A stretch of 64,000 nt of DNA from contig URDG01000001.1 of the NCBI GenBank assembly GCA_900546515.1, positions 1 through 64,000 of the forward strand, read 5' to 3'. The notes below the pieces were generated by a model. It searched no databases. It was not told the origin of the DNA and saw only the letters and a program-made list of their open reading frames with translations. This document shows, one piece after another, positions 1 to 7,017 of this stretch (the stretch's first letter is position 1; each line of letters begins with the position of its first letter). A program made the translations under genes and the position numbers. The stretch comes from an uncultured Eubacteriales bacterium. GTDB lineage: Bacteria > Bacillota > Clostridia > Oscillospirales > Oscillospiraceae.

Positions 1-2
1 AC

Positions 3-950
3 CTTGACGCGCTGCTGCCGCTGCTCACCCCGCAGTATTACACCTACTGTATGTTCTGCACGGACGACAAGCACCCCAACGATCTGCTGGAAAAGGGTCA
101 CATCGACTACATCATCAAGAAGGCCATCGCCGCGGGCGTGGACCCCATCATCGCCGTCAAGTGCGCGAGCCATCATGCTGCCCGCTACTTCCTGCTCAAC
201 AACCGCGGCGCCATCGCGCCCGGCTTCCTCGCCGACTTCGTTATCATCGACAACTTCCGCGACTTCAATATTCTCGAGGTCTACAAGAAGGGCAAGCTCA
301 TGTTCGACGGCAAAGAGGTCGCGCCCTTTGAGGCTCCCGAGATCGACCCGCATCTCATCAAGCGCTCCCACGAGACCTTCCACGTCGCGCACCTCACCGC
401 CGACGATTTCACCGAGACCCGCCCGCGCGCCGTGCTCGGCATGGTCCCGGGCGAGATCGTGACGACCGACGCCGGCTACGCCGACAGGATCGACCTGGAA
501 AACGACATCCTCAAGATCGCGGTCATCGAGCGCCATAAGAACACGCACCACATCGGCATCGGCTACATCAAGGGCTACGGCCTCAAGTCCGGCGCGGTGG
601 CGACCTCCATCTCGCACGACAGCCACAACATCATCGTCGTCGGCGCGAACGAGGAGGACATGGCCGCGGCGGTCAACCGCGTGGTCGAGCTTGGCGGCGG
701 CATCGTTGTGATGGACGGCGGCAAGGTGCTCGGCGAGGTGCAGCTCCAGATCGCGGGCATCATGAGCGAGGAGCCGCTCGTGGACGTCAACCGCGAGCTG
801 GAAAACGCCAAGGAAAAGGCGTTCGCCCTCGGCGTGAGCCGCGGCGTCGATCCGTTCATGACGCTCTCGTTCATGGCGCTGCCGGTCATTCCGACGCTGC
901 GCCTGACCACCCGCGGCGTGTTCGACACCGTGACGCAGAAGTACGTCTGA
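3..950 (+). CDS. ade: Adenine deaminase, C-terminal part (5' end outside window)
   Basis: Partial gene whose open frame runs in from the left edge. The visible ~315 residues match the C-terminal half of Ade, a metal-dependent amidohydrolase that converts adenine to hypoxanthine in purine salvage. Visible hallmarks are the end of the amidohydrolase barrel (CTDDKHPNDLLEKGHIDY, then the segment reading RGAIAPGFLADFVIIDN) and the C-terminal domain characteristic of Ade (GIGYIKGYGLKSGAVATSIS, followed by SHDSHNIIVVG). The C-terminus reads TLRLTTRGVFDT, as is usual for the family. An internal ATG lies at 51, but the homology begins upstream of it, so that ATG is not the start. The gene has no evident link to the bile-acid genes to its right. 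Confidence 0.9.
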   Translation, partial: LDALLPLLTPQYYTYCMFCTDDKHPNDLLEKGHIDYIIKKAIAAGVDPIIAVKCASHHAARYFLLNNRGAIAPGFLADFVIIDNFRDFNILEVYKKGKLMFDGKEVAPFEAPEIDPHLIKRSHETFHVAHLTADDFTETRPRAVLGMVPGEIVTTDAGYADRIDLENDILKIAVIERHKNTHHIGIGYIKGYGLKSGAVATSISHDSHNIIVVGANEEDMAAAVNRVVELGGGIVVMDGGKVLGEVQLQIAGIMSEEPLVDVNRELENAKEKAFALGVSRGVDPFMTLSFMALPVIPTLRLTTRGVFDTVTQKYV

Positions 951-1005
951 AAAAGGACGCGGCGCGCGGAAGCACAGCCGCCCGGCGGAAACGAATCAAA
1001 AAAGC

Positions 1006-1037
1006 GGGAGACACAGGGTTTGCACCGTGTGTCTCCC
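1006..1037 (+). terminator. Putative terminator after ade
   Basis: Two 14-base arms (1006-1019 and 1024-1037) pair with one mismatch around a 4-base loop, 55 bases after the ade stop codon. The downstream T tract is poor, so termination efficiency is uncertain. Confidence 0.5.
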
Positions 1038-1117
1038 GTTCGTTATGCAAACGCAGGAAAAAAATGCGCCGTTTCCTCATCTCCGCAGCCTTCAAAAAGC
1101 GGACTGCAATTTTCTGC

Positions 1118-1146
1118 TTGCTCCCTGCGCGGGGCTGTGGTAGAAT
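1118..1146 (+). promoter_or_regulatory. Sigma-A promoter of tRNA-Leu
   Basis: A TTGCTC -35 box (1118-1123), a 17-base spacer and a TAGAAT -10 box (1141-1146) end 11 bases before the mature tRNA 5' end. Confidence 0.7.
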
Positions 1147-1157
1147 AGCATTGCTAT

Positions 1158-1242
1158 GCGGGCATGATGAAATTGGCAGACATGCGAGATTTAGGTTCTC
1201 GTGCTGAGAGGCGTGCAGGTTCGACCCCTGTTACCCGCACCA
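1158..1242 (+). tRNA. tRNA-Leu (anticodon UAG)
   Basis: An 85-nt class II tRNA with encoded CCA. The acceptor stem GCGGGCA pairs with TACCCGC (one C-A mismatch). The anticodon stem CGAGA/TCTCG encloses the loop TTTAGGT with anticodon TAG. It has a short variable arm and a T arm with GTTCGAC. No copy of its 3' end was noticed elsewhere in the window, so I see no sign that it served as an integration site here. Confidence 0.95.
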
Positions 1243-1272
1243 CCACGTCGGAGCAAAGTCCGCTCCACTCAA

Positions 1273-1303
1273 AATCCGGCAGCTCATCTTGAGCTGCCGG
1301 ATT
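1273..1303 (+). terminator. Hairpin downstream of tRNA-Leu (first of three)
   Basis: Perfect 13-base arms (1273-1285 and 1291-1303) with a 5-base loop, followed by a T/C-rich stretch. It is probably the tRNA-Leu terminator. Confidence 0.6.
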
Positions 1304-1332
1304 CTTCGTCTGCGCTCCCTTGCTCCTCCTTT

Positions 1333-1372
1333 CCGACTTGAACCCGTTTCACTGGGCTTCAAGTCGGTTTTT
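1333..1372 (+). terminator. Second hairpin with T tract
   Basis: Arms starting CCGACTTGAA and ending TTCAAGTCGG, with extra CCC/GGG pairing and one bulge, directly followed by TTTTT. It has the form of an intrinsic terminator for rightward transcription. Confidence 0.6.
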
Positions 1373-1408
1373 CAGTCCTCAAAATTGGCTTTTCCCGCCG
1401 CCAGCGTC

Positions 1409-1480
1409 AGAAGGAGTCAGCACCGTTTCGGTTCCGCCTCGCGGCGAAAACGTCACTATGCTGACTCCTTCTTCTTTTTT
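1409..1480 (+). terminator. Third hairpin, long stem with T tract
   Basis: 14-base perfect arms (1409-1422 and 1459-1472) enclose a loop that can fold again on itself, followed by a T-rich tail to 1480. With the two preceding hairpins it fills most of the roughly 330-base gap between tRNA-Leu and the secreted repeat protein. I see no gene in this gap. Confidence 0.55.
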
Positions 1481-1569
1481 CAAATCAAGTCTCCAGTGAT
1501 GGACTTTGACTTTTTTATGGCCTGAAGCCTGACTGAATATCCTAAGTCGGCGCAAGCTTCATCTTGTGC

Positions 1570-3513
1570 TTATTCTATTATACTGCTTATGTCGGTTTCT
1601 TTTGCACCTATGGTGAAAGAAACGGAACTGTCGTTGTGGGTGAGCTTGTAGGTTTCGCCGCTTTCGCCCTTTTCCAACAGATCAGAGAGCATAAACGCGG
1701 AGGTCGCGCCATTGGTGACAAAAATGATCTTCTCCACGCCCTGCGCCTTGAGGGTGCGGATGCCGCTGAGTCTGCCCGTGAGAATGGCAAGGTCCTCGTC
1801 AACGGTGACGGTCAGCACGCCGCCCTTCTGCTCGGCCGTGTAGGCAATGTCCCTGCCGTCCTTGGCGGTCACGCGGTAGAGGGGAGAAGCTATTAACCGG
1901 CTTCCCTCATCCGGTATGGTGTGGGTCTCCCCGCACTGGTCATACCGCACGCACTTTGCCGTCTTGGTGCCGTCGTGCGCATAGGTCGCATCGTTGTTGG
2001 AAACATAGTCCTCAAAGAGATGCCCGAGCTTGCTGTCCGTGTCCGTTACCGTGTCCGTTTCCATGCAGTCCCCCGTGCCGTAGCGCACGCACTTTGCCGT
2101 CTTCGTGCCGTCCTGCTCGCAGGTGGCATCGTTGTTGGAAACATAGTCCTCAACCTCAAAGAAATGCCCGAGCTTGCTGCCCGTGTCCGTTACCGTGTCC
2201 GTTTCCGTGCAGCCGCCCGTGCCGTAGCGCACGCACTTTGCCGTCTTGGTGCCGTCCTGTTCGCAGGTGGCGTTGTTGTCGGAAACATACTCCTGCCCAT
2301 CAAAGCTATGGTTCAGAGCAGGGATTTCCTCGTTTTTTGTGTGAGAAGAATGCCTTGTGCAGGTGTAAGTCTTAACTCCCTTTTCCGTGCAGGTGGCAGG
2401 CTTTGTCACCCTGCCGCTGTCCCACGCATGGTCTCCGGTTGGGTTTGTGACCGTTTTGCTGGGAGTTCCCGTCATGACACTGCCGGGCGCGTAATATTCG
2501 ATTTTCCCGCTGGGGTTCAGCGCGCAAATATCCGGCTCGACCTCTGTGCCGTTCACCGGACCGTTTTGGTCACGTACGCCGCCATTGCCGATACCGGCTC
2601 CCTGCCCGTCATCGCCTGTCTTGCCGCCCCGCACCTTCAGCTTCGCATCGCCGGAAACCGTGACGTCTCCGCTGCCGCGTGCATCAAGGCCGCCGCCAAT
2701 GCCTGCGCCGCACCTGCCTCCGGCGGCACTGACCTCGCCGCCGGAGATCGTGATGTCATTTCCATCCCGATGCATTCCGCCGCCGATACCCGCAGCGAAC
2801 GTGCCGCCGGTGGCAGTGACCTTGCCGCCAGAGATGGAGATGTTATTGCCATTGCCCCAACCTCCGCCGCCGATACCGGCACCGTAGTTGCCGCTATTTG
2901 CGGTGACTTCGCCGCCGGTGACAGTGATGTCGCTGCCGTTACCGTAAGCACCGCCACCGATGCCAGCACCATAATTCCCGCCCCGCGCCGTGACCTTGCC
3001 GCCGGTGATGGTGATGTCGCTGCCAGCGCCGCTGCTTCCTCCGCCGATGCCTGCGCCGTCCTGACCGCCCTTGGCGTTCAGGGAGCCGTCTTTATCCTTG
3101 TCCTGAATGGTCAGATTACCGTCGTTGTTCTTTTCCAGGCCGGCATGAGAGTGACCGCTCTTAAGCGCGTTGCTTCCGTTCAGCTCGATGTTCACATTGC
3201 CCTCGCCGGTGGTGGAAACGGCGGCCTTGCCCGCACTGCTCACGTCGATGTTTGCGCCGGAGAGGGTGACGTTTGCGGTCTGATCCTTCTCTGCATGGAT
3301 GGTGACGGTGTTTTCCGTGGAGGTTCCCGTAATGACGGGGGCAATGTCCTCTACAGCGGCTCCGCCTCCCTGGGTGACCGTCTGCCCGCCGCTTCCGGCG
3401 TTTACGGTGATGTCGCCGTTGCTGATGTCCCACTCCGCCGCCAGCGCCGACACGGGAAGACTGACAAGCAGTATAAGCGCTAAGGCGCTGGATACGAGTC
3501 GTTTCATTTTCAT
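1570..3513 (-). CDS. Secreted repeat protein with Gly-rich beta-helix-like region
   Basis: A 647-residue exported protein. The N-terminus is a classical signal peptide (MKMKRL, a hydrophobic stretch, SALA-A). Residues ~130-290 contain about five imperfect repeats of 25-30 residues built on GGxVTAxGGxYGAGIGGG and GSDITITGG, typical of right-handed beta-helix or carbohydrate-binding surface proteins of gut Clostridia. Residues ~380-530 carry Cys-containing repeats (ATCEQDGTKTAKCVRYGTG is the core) that occur three times, the last having lost its first Cys. No LPxTG sorting motif or SLH domain is visible, so the attachment mode is unknown. Binding to glycan or mucin is a family-level guess. A second possible start is 3507. 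The gene is monocistronic, with its own promoter at 3672-3700. Confidence 0.75.
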   Translation of the reverse strand: MKMKRLVSSALALILLVSLPVSALAAEWDISNGDITVNAGSGGQTVTQGGGAAVEDIAPVITGTSTENTVTIHAEKDQTANVTLSGANIDVSSAGKAAVSTTGEGNVNIELNGSNALKSGHSHAGLEKNNDGNLTIQDKDKDGSLNAKGGQDGAGIGGGSSGAGSDITITGGKVTARGGNYGAGIGGGAYGNGSDITVTGGEVTANSGNYGAGIGGGGWGNGNNISISGGKVTATGGTFAAGIGGGMHRDGNDITISGGEVSAAGGRCGAGIGGGLDARGSGDVTVSGDAKLKVRGGKTGDDGQGAGIGNGGVRDQNGPVNGTEVEPDICALNPSGKIEYYAPGSVMTGTPSKTVTNPTGDHAWDSGRVTKPATCTEKGVKTYTCTRHSSHTKNEEIPALNHSFDGQEYVSDNNATCEQDGTKTAKCVRYGTGGCTETDTVTDTGSKLGHFFEVEDYVSNNDATCEQDGTKTAKCVRYGTGDCMETDTVTDTDSKLGHLFEDYVSNNDATYAHDGTKTAKCVRYDQCGETHTIPDEGSRLIASPLYRVTAKDGRDIAYTAEQKGGVLTVTVDEDLAILTGRLSGIRTLKAQGVEKIIFVTNGATSAFMLSDLLEKGESGETYKLTHNDSSVSFTIGAKETDISSIIE

Positions 3514-3658
3514 TGGAGATAAAGTTTCCTTTCTCGCCTTGACCCGTACCCGGCGGGCAGGCAGTCGTGGGAGAGTGCACCGGAGGGTAAGACCAGTGCA
3601 CCGTGGGTATCCCGCTGCGATTTACTGCGGCTTCAGATCGGTAATTGGTTTATATACT

Positions 3659-3670
3659 GGTTTACAAACC
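3659..3670. promoter_or_regulatory. Inverted repeat at transcription start of the repeat protein
   Basis: GGTTT-AC-AAACC lies immediately downstream of the -10 box on the minus strand, where a repressor could block initiation. A partial copy of the half-site (TGGTTTA) is 12 bases further on. Confidence 0.4.
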
Positions 3671-3671
3671 G

Positions 3672-3700
3672 ATAATAACAGATGCGTCAGTTATTGTCAA
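3672..3700 (-). promoter_or_regulatory. Promoter of the secreted repeat protein
   Basis: On the minus strand: TTGACA (3700-3695), a 17-base spacer and TATTAT (3677-3672). The leader to the start codon is about 150 bases and contains two direct copies of GGTGCACT, but I cannot match it to a known riboswitch. Confidence 0.7.
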
Positions 3701-3752
3701 GTAAATCCGGAACACATTTGAAAATTCCAACAGTATCCGGAAGGCAGGCAAC

Positions 3753-3787
3753 AAAAATGAGCCCGGCGTAAAGCCGGACTCATTTTT
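3753..3787 (-). terminator. Terminator of the leftward bai operon
   Basis: 15-base arms (3753-3767 and 3773-3787) with one mismatch, GC-rich at the apex and flanked by A/T runs. It lies 34 bases past the stop of the last leftward bai gene. The structure is symmetric enough to work in both directions. Confidence 0.8.
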
Positions 3788-3820
3788 GCTATAAAAGATA
3801 TCAGACGGTAAATGTACTTC

Positions 3821-4579
3821 TCACATCCAGCCGCCGGAGACGTTCATCACATGTGCAGTGACGTACTTTGACTCGTCCGAGGCGAGGTAGAGTGCCATAT
3901 ATGCAATGTCGATAGGCTCGCCCAGGCGCTTTATCATGCAGTTGGTCGTGTAGCGGGCCTGAGTCTCAGGGGTAAGAAATCTTGCAACAGCCTCGGTAGC
4001 AATGATGCCGGGGTTAAGCACATTGACGCGGACGCCGGCATGTGCGACCTGACGCGCCATCTGACGGCTGAGGTGGTTAATGCCGGATTTTGCGACGCCG
4101 TAGCCGACCTGAGTCTTGTCAGGGCAGACAGCCGCGACAGAGCCGATGTTTATGATGCTGCCGGAATGCTGCTTGAGCATTGCCTTGTTGAGAGCTTCCT
4201 GAGAGGCGTTGAACACGGTCGAAAGATCAACGCACACGGTTTTTTCAAACTCTTTGTAGGTGCATTTCGTTATGTCAAGATCCTTGCGGGGGTTGGATTC
4301 ACCGAAGTTGTTGACAAGAACATCGAGACGGCCTTCTTTGGCAAGGCACTCGTTTATCATGCTTCTGTGCGTTGCAGGCTCGTGTGCCTCAAAGTATACG
4401 AGCTCGGCCTGACCGCCGCGTGCGCGTGCGGCTTCGACTGCGGCTTTGCCGGTCTCCATATTTCGGCAGGCGTAATATACCTTTGCGCCCTCATCGACAA
4501 ATAAATCGGCGATTGCGCGGCCTATGCCTCTGGTGCATGCTGTTACCAGCGCGACTTTTCCTTCCAGTCTGTTGCTCAT
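3821..4579 (-). CDS. 7alpha-hydroxysteroid-dehydrogenase-like SDR
   Basis: A 252-residue short-chain dehydrogenase. The cofactor motif is TACTRGIGRA (residues ~13-22), then NNFGESN where most SDRs have NNAG, catalytic Ser in NIGSVAAV, and YGVAK. Several features recall the 7alpha-HSDH of Clostridium scindens and C. sordellii: TRGIGRA, the VYFEAHEP segment (VYFNAREE there), LVNNFGESN (LVNNYGGTN there) and KSGINHLS (KSAINSLT there). That enzyme reversibly oxidises the 7alpha-hydroxyl of bile acids. It is the last gene of the leftward operon, 71 bases after the preceding SDR, with a good ribosome site (AAAGGA). It could gate entry to 7-dehydroxylation by interconverting 7-hydroxy and 7-oxo bile acids. 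Substrate is inferred. Confidence 0.75.
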   Translation of the reverse strand: MSNRLEGKVALVTACTRGIGRAIADLFVDEGAKVYYACRNMETGKAAVEAARARGGQAELVYFEAHEPATHRSMINECLAKEGRLDVLVNNFGESNPRKDLDITKCTYKEFEKTVCVDLSTVFNASQEALNKAMLKQHSGSIINIGSVAAVCPDKTQVGYGVAKSGINHLSRQMARQVAHAGVRVNVLNPGIIATEAVARFLTPETQARYTTNCMIKRLGEPIDIAYMALYLASDESKYVTAHVMNVSGGWM

Positions 4580-4650
4580 GTTGTGCAGTTCCTTTCTTAA
4601 ATCGTTTTATTCACAGGTTGTTGGGAGCTGTTGTGAGTGCAAAAAGATAA

Positions 4651-5436
4651 TCAGAGATTTGCACCGTAGTCTGCGACAATGGTCTGCCCGTTGATCGGTG
4701 CGGAATCGTCGCTGCACAGGAAGAGGAGGATCTTTGCAATGTCAAGATCGGAGCATGTGCCGACAGCCAGCGTGGAGTGCTTTGCGGTGGATGCCTGCAT
4801 TGCCTTTGCAGCCTTCGTGTACTTGCCTCTTGCCTTCATAGCGCGGTGGGTCATCGGGGTCATGACGGTGCCGGGGCATACGCAGTTTGCACGGATATTC
4901 TGTTCGCCGTTTGCAAAGCGCAGGGCGATATGCTTGGTGAGCGAGATCTCCGCACCCTTGGAGACCGTATAAGCGGCGCTGCCGTTGCCGGTCACGCCGC
5001 CGACAGAGGCGACGGTTGCGATCGCGCCGTAGCCCTGCTCGACAAACTGCTTAACGACCGCGCGGGTGACATACATCGTTCCCTTGACATTAACGCCGAA
5101 AGTCATATCAAGATCAGCGGTAAGAAAATCGTCGATAGGTCTCATCGCTACATCGAGGACGCCGGCAATGTTGGCCAGTGCGTCGATCTTGCCGTACTTT
5201 TCGATGCCTGCTGCGACGGCGGCTTTTATGGCGTCATTATCGGTTATATTTACGACAGCCGTCATGACATCGCCGCCTGCGGCCTTTATGCTCTCGGCGA
5301 CGTTGTTGAGGTTTTCCTCATGCATGTCTGCCATTATAACGCTTGCACCCTCCTGGGCGAAGAGTTCAGCGGTTTTTGCGCCTATACCGGAGCCTGCGCC
5401 TGTAACGAAACAGACCTTTCCATCGAGTCTACCCAT
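4651..5436 (-). CDS. Short-chain dehydrogenase in bai operon
   Basis: A 261-residue classical SDR: TGAGSGIG cofactor loop (residues ~12-19), an acidic D at the end of beta-2 (MADMHEE) that suggests NAD(H) preference, NIAG, catalytic Ser in ATVASVGG, and YTVSK. It lies between a BaiF-family CoA transferase (96 bases upstream) and the 7alpha-HSDH-like gene. A hydroxysteroid dehydrogenase acting at C3, C7 or C12 of bile acids or their CoA esters is the natural expectation from context, but the position and stereochemistry cannot be read from sequence. The ribosome site AAAGGAGA is well placed. Confidence 0.7.
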   Translation of the reverse strand: MGRLDGKVCFVTGAGSGIGAKTAELFAQEGASVIMADMHEENLNNVAESIKAAGGDVMTAVVNITDNDAIKAAVAAGIEKYGKIDALANIAGVLDVAMRPIDDFLTADLDMTFGVNVKGTMYVTRAVVKQFVEQGYGAIATVASVGGVTGNGSAAYTVSKGAEISLTKHIALRFANGEQNIRANCVCPGTVMTPMTHRAMKARGKYTKAAKAMQASTAKHSTLAVGTCSDLDIAKILLFLCSDDSAPINGQTIVADYGANL

Positions 5437-5476
5437 TTGTTTCTCCTTTGCAGATTATGCAGAATTTATTATGCGG

Positions 5477-5519
5477 CGGGCGAGTTGCGCACAGACCAGA
5501 CTGTCACTGCGAATGCCCG
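5477..5519 (-). other. Intercistronic imperfect hairpin
   Basis: CGGGC at 5' and GCCCG at 3' with partial inner pairing (TGCG/CGCA-type and ACAG/CTGT) fill the gap between the CoA transferase and the SDR. It lacks a T tract and is more likely an mRNA processing or stability element than a terminator. Confidence 0.4.
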
Positions 5520-5532
5520 ACCCTTATTTTAT

Positions 5533-6900
5533 TTATTTGTTTTCGAGCGGCCATTCCATGCCAATGCGTTCGCACTGACGCTCGGTGTCCCAGAAAAAGC
5601 CCCAGTCGGGCAGATGACGGATGCGCGCTGTATCAGCGGGCGTCCATGTGACGATCTCGCCCTTCTTGTACAGGGCGTCGATTTCCTCATCGGAATATCC
5701 GAACGACTGCAGGACCTCGCGGTTGTGTTCGCCGAAGCAGGGAGCGGAGGCAACGATCTGAGAGGGATTGTTCTTGAAGCGGTTGGTAATGCCGATACCC
5801 TTCATGTCGCCGAATATCTGATCCTCCCACTCGACGAGATTCTCGCGCTCGGCGTACTGAGGATCGTTTTCTATGTCGGCCGGCTCATAAGCTCTCTGGT
5901 TGGGGATATTGACCTTATTGAATATCTCTTCGAGCTCATCGCAGGTATGCTCAGCACAGAACTTTGTGAGAGCGGCGTCCGCCTTCTGACCCATAGGCGT
6001 ATTGAGCGGATAGCCGGGGATGCCTTTCGGCAGACCCGGAGTAACACCCGGAGTGCCTACGCCGATAATGGGGTAACCCTTCTCAACAGGGCCGGGGCCG
6101 TTGATGGCAACGAACAGCTGCTTGTTGTCCTTGGTAGTATAGAACGAGAAGCATGCAGCGAGATCGGAGTGGTTGCCGGTACGGTAGGGGACGGGCTCAC
6201 CGTCTTTGGGGTAACCCTTGTTGTACCAGAGCACAGGATAATTGTCGAGCAGACGGAACATTGTATCATACTGTGCGACGTCGCAGGATTCACCCTTTCC
6301 GGTCTTGAGTGCGTGAACATATGCGGACAGAGCCGTCATGCAGGCGTTGTAGGCCGTAACATAGTCGGACAGATACGGATTTATTTTCAGCGGGGGAGAG
6401 TCGGGAGACGCGCCGTTCATGTACATGTAGCCGCCCATCGCCTGACCGGAGACGTCATAAGACGCCTTGGATTTATACGGACCTGTCTGGCCGTAGCCGG
6501 AGACGTGTACTATGCATAATTTGCTGTTGACGCCCCAGCATACCTCATCGGTAAGGCCCATGCGGGCATAGGTACCGGCCTTGCTGGATTCTATCCAAAT
6601 ATCGGCCCACTCAAGGCACTTTTTGAATATCTTCTTGCCGGCGGGAGTGCGGGGATTGCAGGTGATGGAAAACTCGTTGCGGTGGTTCTGAGACCAGCTG
6701 GTGGTTCCGCGCGTGCCGCAGGATATTGTCGGAGCTTCAGACTGAAGGACCTTTGCGCCCATTTCAGCCATGAGGCAGCCGGCGAACGGACCGGCGATAG
6801 CAGTTCCGGATACAAATACCTTTACATCATTCAGAACACCGAAGTTCGGATACTCATTGAACTTCTGCGTGAGCTTGCAGTCAATTTTTTTAAAACTCAT
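5533..6900 (-). CDS. BaiF-family (CaiB/BaiF, class III) CoA transferase, copy 1
   Basis: A 455-residue class III CoA transferase. Near the N-terminus it has the family's AGPFAG motif and NHRNEFSIT, then IVHVSGYGQTGP. The catalytic aspartate is expected in GKGESCDVAQYD (D207, by alignment with Asp169 of the family), followed by YRTGNHSD and APCFGEHNREVL. BaiF moves CoA from 7-dehydroxylated bile-acid CoA thioesters to fresh primary bile acids, which saves ATP. The lack of the longer insertions of carnitine CaiB and the resemblance of the RTGN...FSFY segment to BaiF support a bile-acid substrate. It is a tandem paralog of the next gene (7018-8376). Ribosome site AAGGAGG is 9 bases from ATG. Confidence 0.85.
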   Translation of the reverse strand: MSFKKIDCKLTQKFNEYPNFGVLNDVKVFVSGTAIAGPFAGCLMAEMGAKVLQSEAPTISCGTRGTTSWSQNHRNEFSITCNPRTPAGKKIFKKCLEWADIWIESSKAGTYARMGLTDEVCWGVNSKLCIVHVSGYGQTGPYKSKASYDVSGQAMGGYMYMNGASPDSPPLKINPYLSDYVTAYNACMTALSAYVHALKTGKGESCDVAQYDTMFRLLDNYPVLWYNKGYPKDGEPVPYRTGNHSDLAACFSFYTTKDNKQLFVAINGPGPVEKGYPIIGVGTPGVTPGLPKGIPGYPLNTPMGQKADAALTKFCAEHTCDELEEIFNKVNIPNQRAYEPADIENDPQYAERENLVEWEDQIFGDMKGIGITNRFKNNPSQIVASAPCFGEHNREVLQSFGYSDEEIDALYKKGEIVTWTPADTARIRHLPDWGFFWDTERQCERIGMEWPLENK

Positions 6901-6953
6901 ATATTTTGCGCCTCCTTTTTCTGCACTTTTAATACAATTTTCAGCTCATTCAA

Positions 6954-6998
6954 GATAAGCTGCCATACGCTGACACAGGTCAGTAATGGCAGCTTATC
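6954..6998 (-). other. Intercistronic hairpin between the two CoA transferase genes
   Basis: Perfect 13-base arms (6954-6966 and 6986-6998) with a second internal stem (CTGAC/GTCAG, 6970-6974 and 6979-6983). There is no T tract on the coding strand, so a processing or partial attenuation role is more likely than full termination. Confidence 0.65.
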
Positions 6999-7017
6999 GT
7001 TGCTTATGAGTTAATTT

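Noticed and set aside
1158..1242. tRNA-Leu as an attachment site of an integrated element carrying the bai genes
   Set aside because: No second copy of the tRNA 3' end, integrase or transposase gene was found in the window.
2630..3090. Regularly spaced repeats that might suggest a CRISPR array
   Set aside because: They are in-frame codon repeats of the Gly-rich protein, with no identical repeat units separated by unique spacers.
3514..3658. Riboswitch in the leader of the repeat-protein gene
   Set aside because: Direct repeats and G-rich segments exist but I could not fit the conserved core of a known class.
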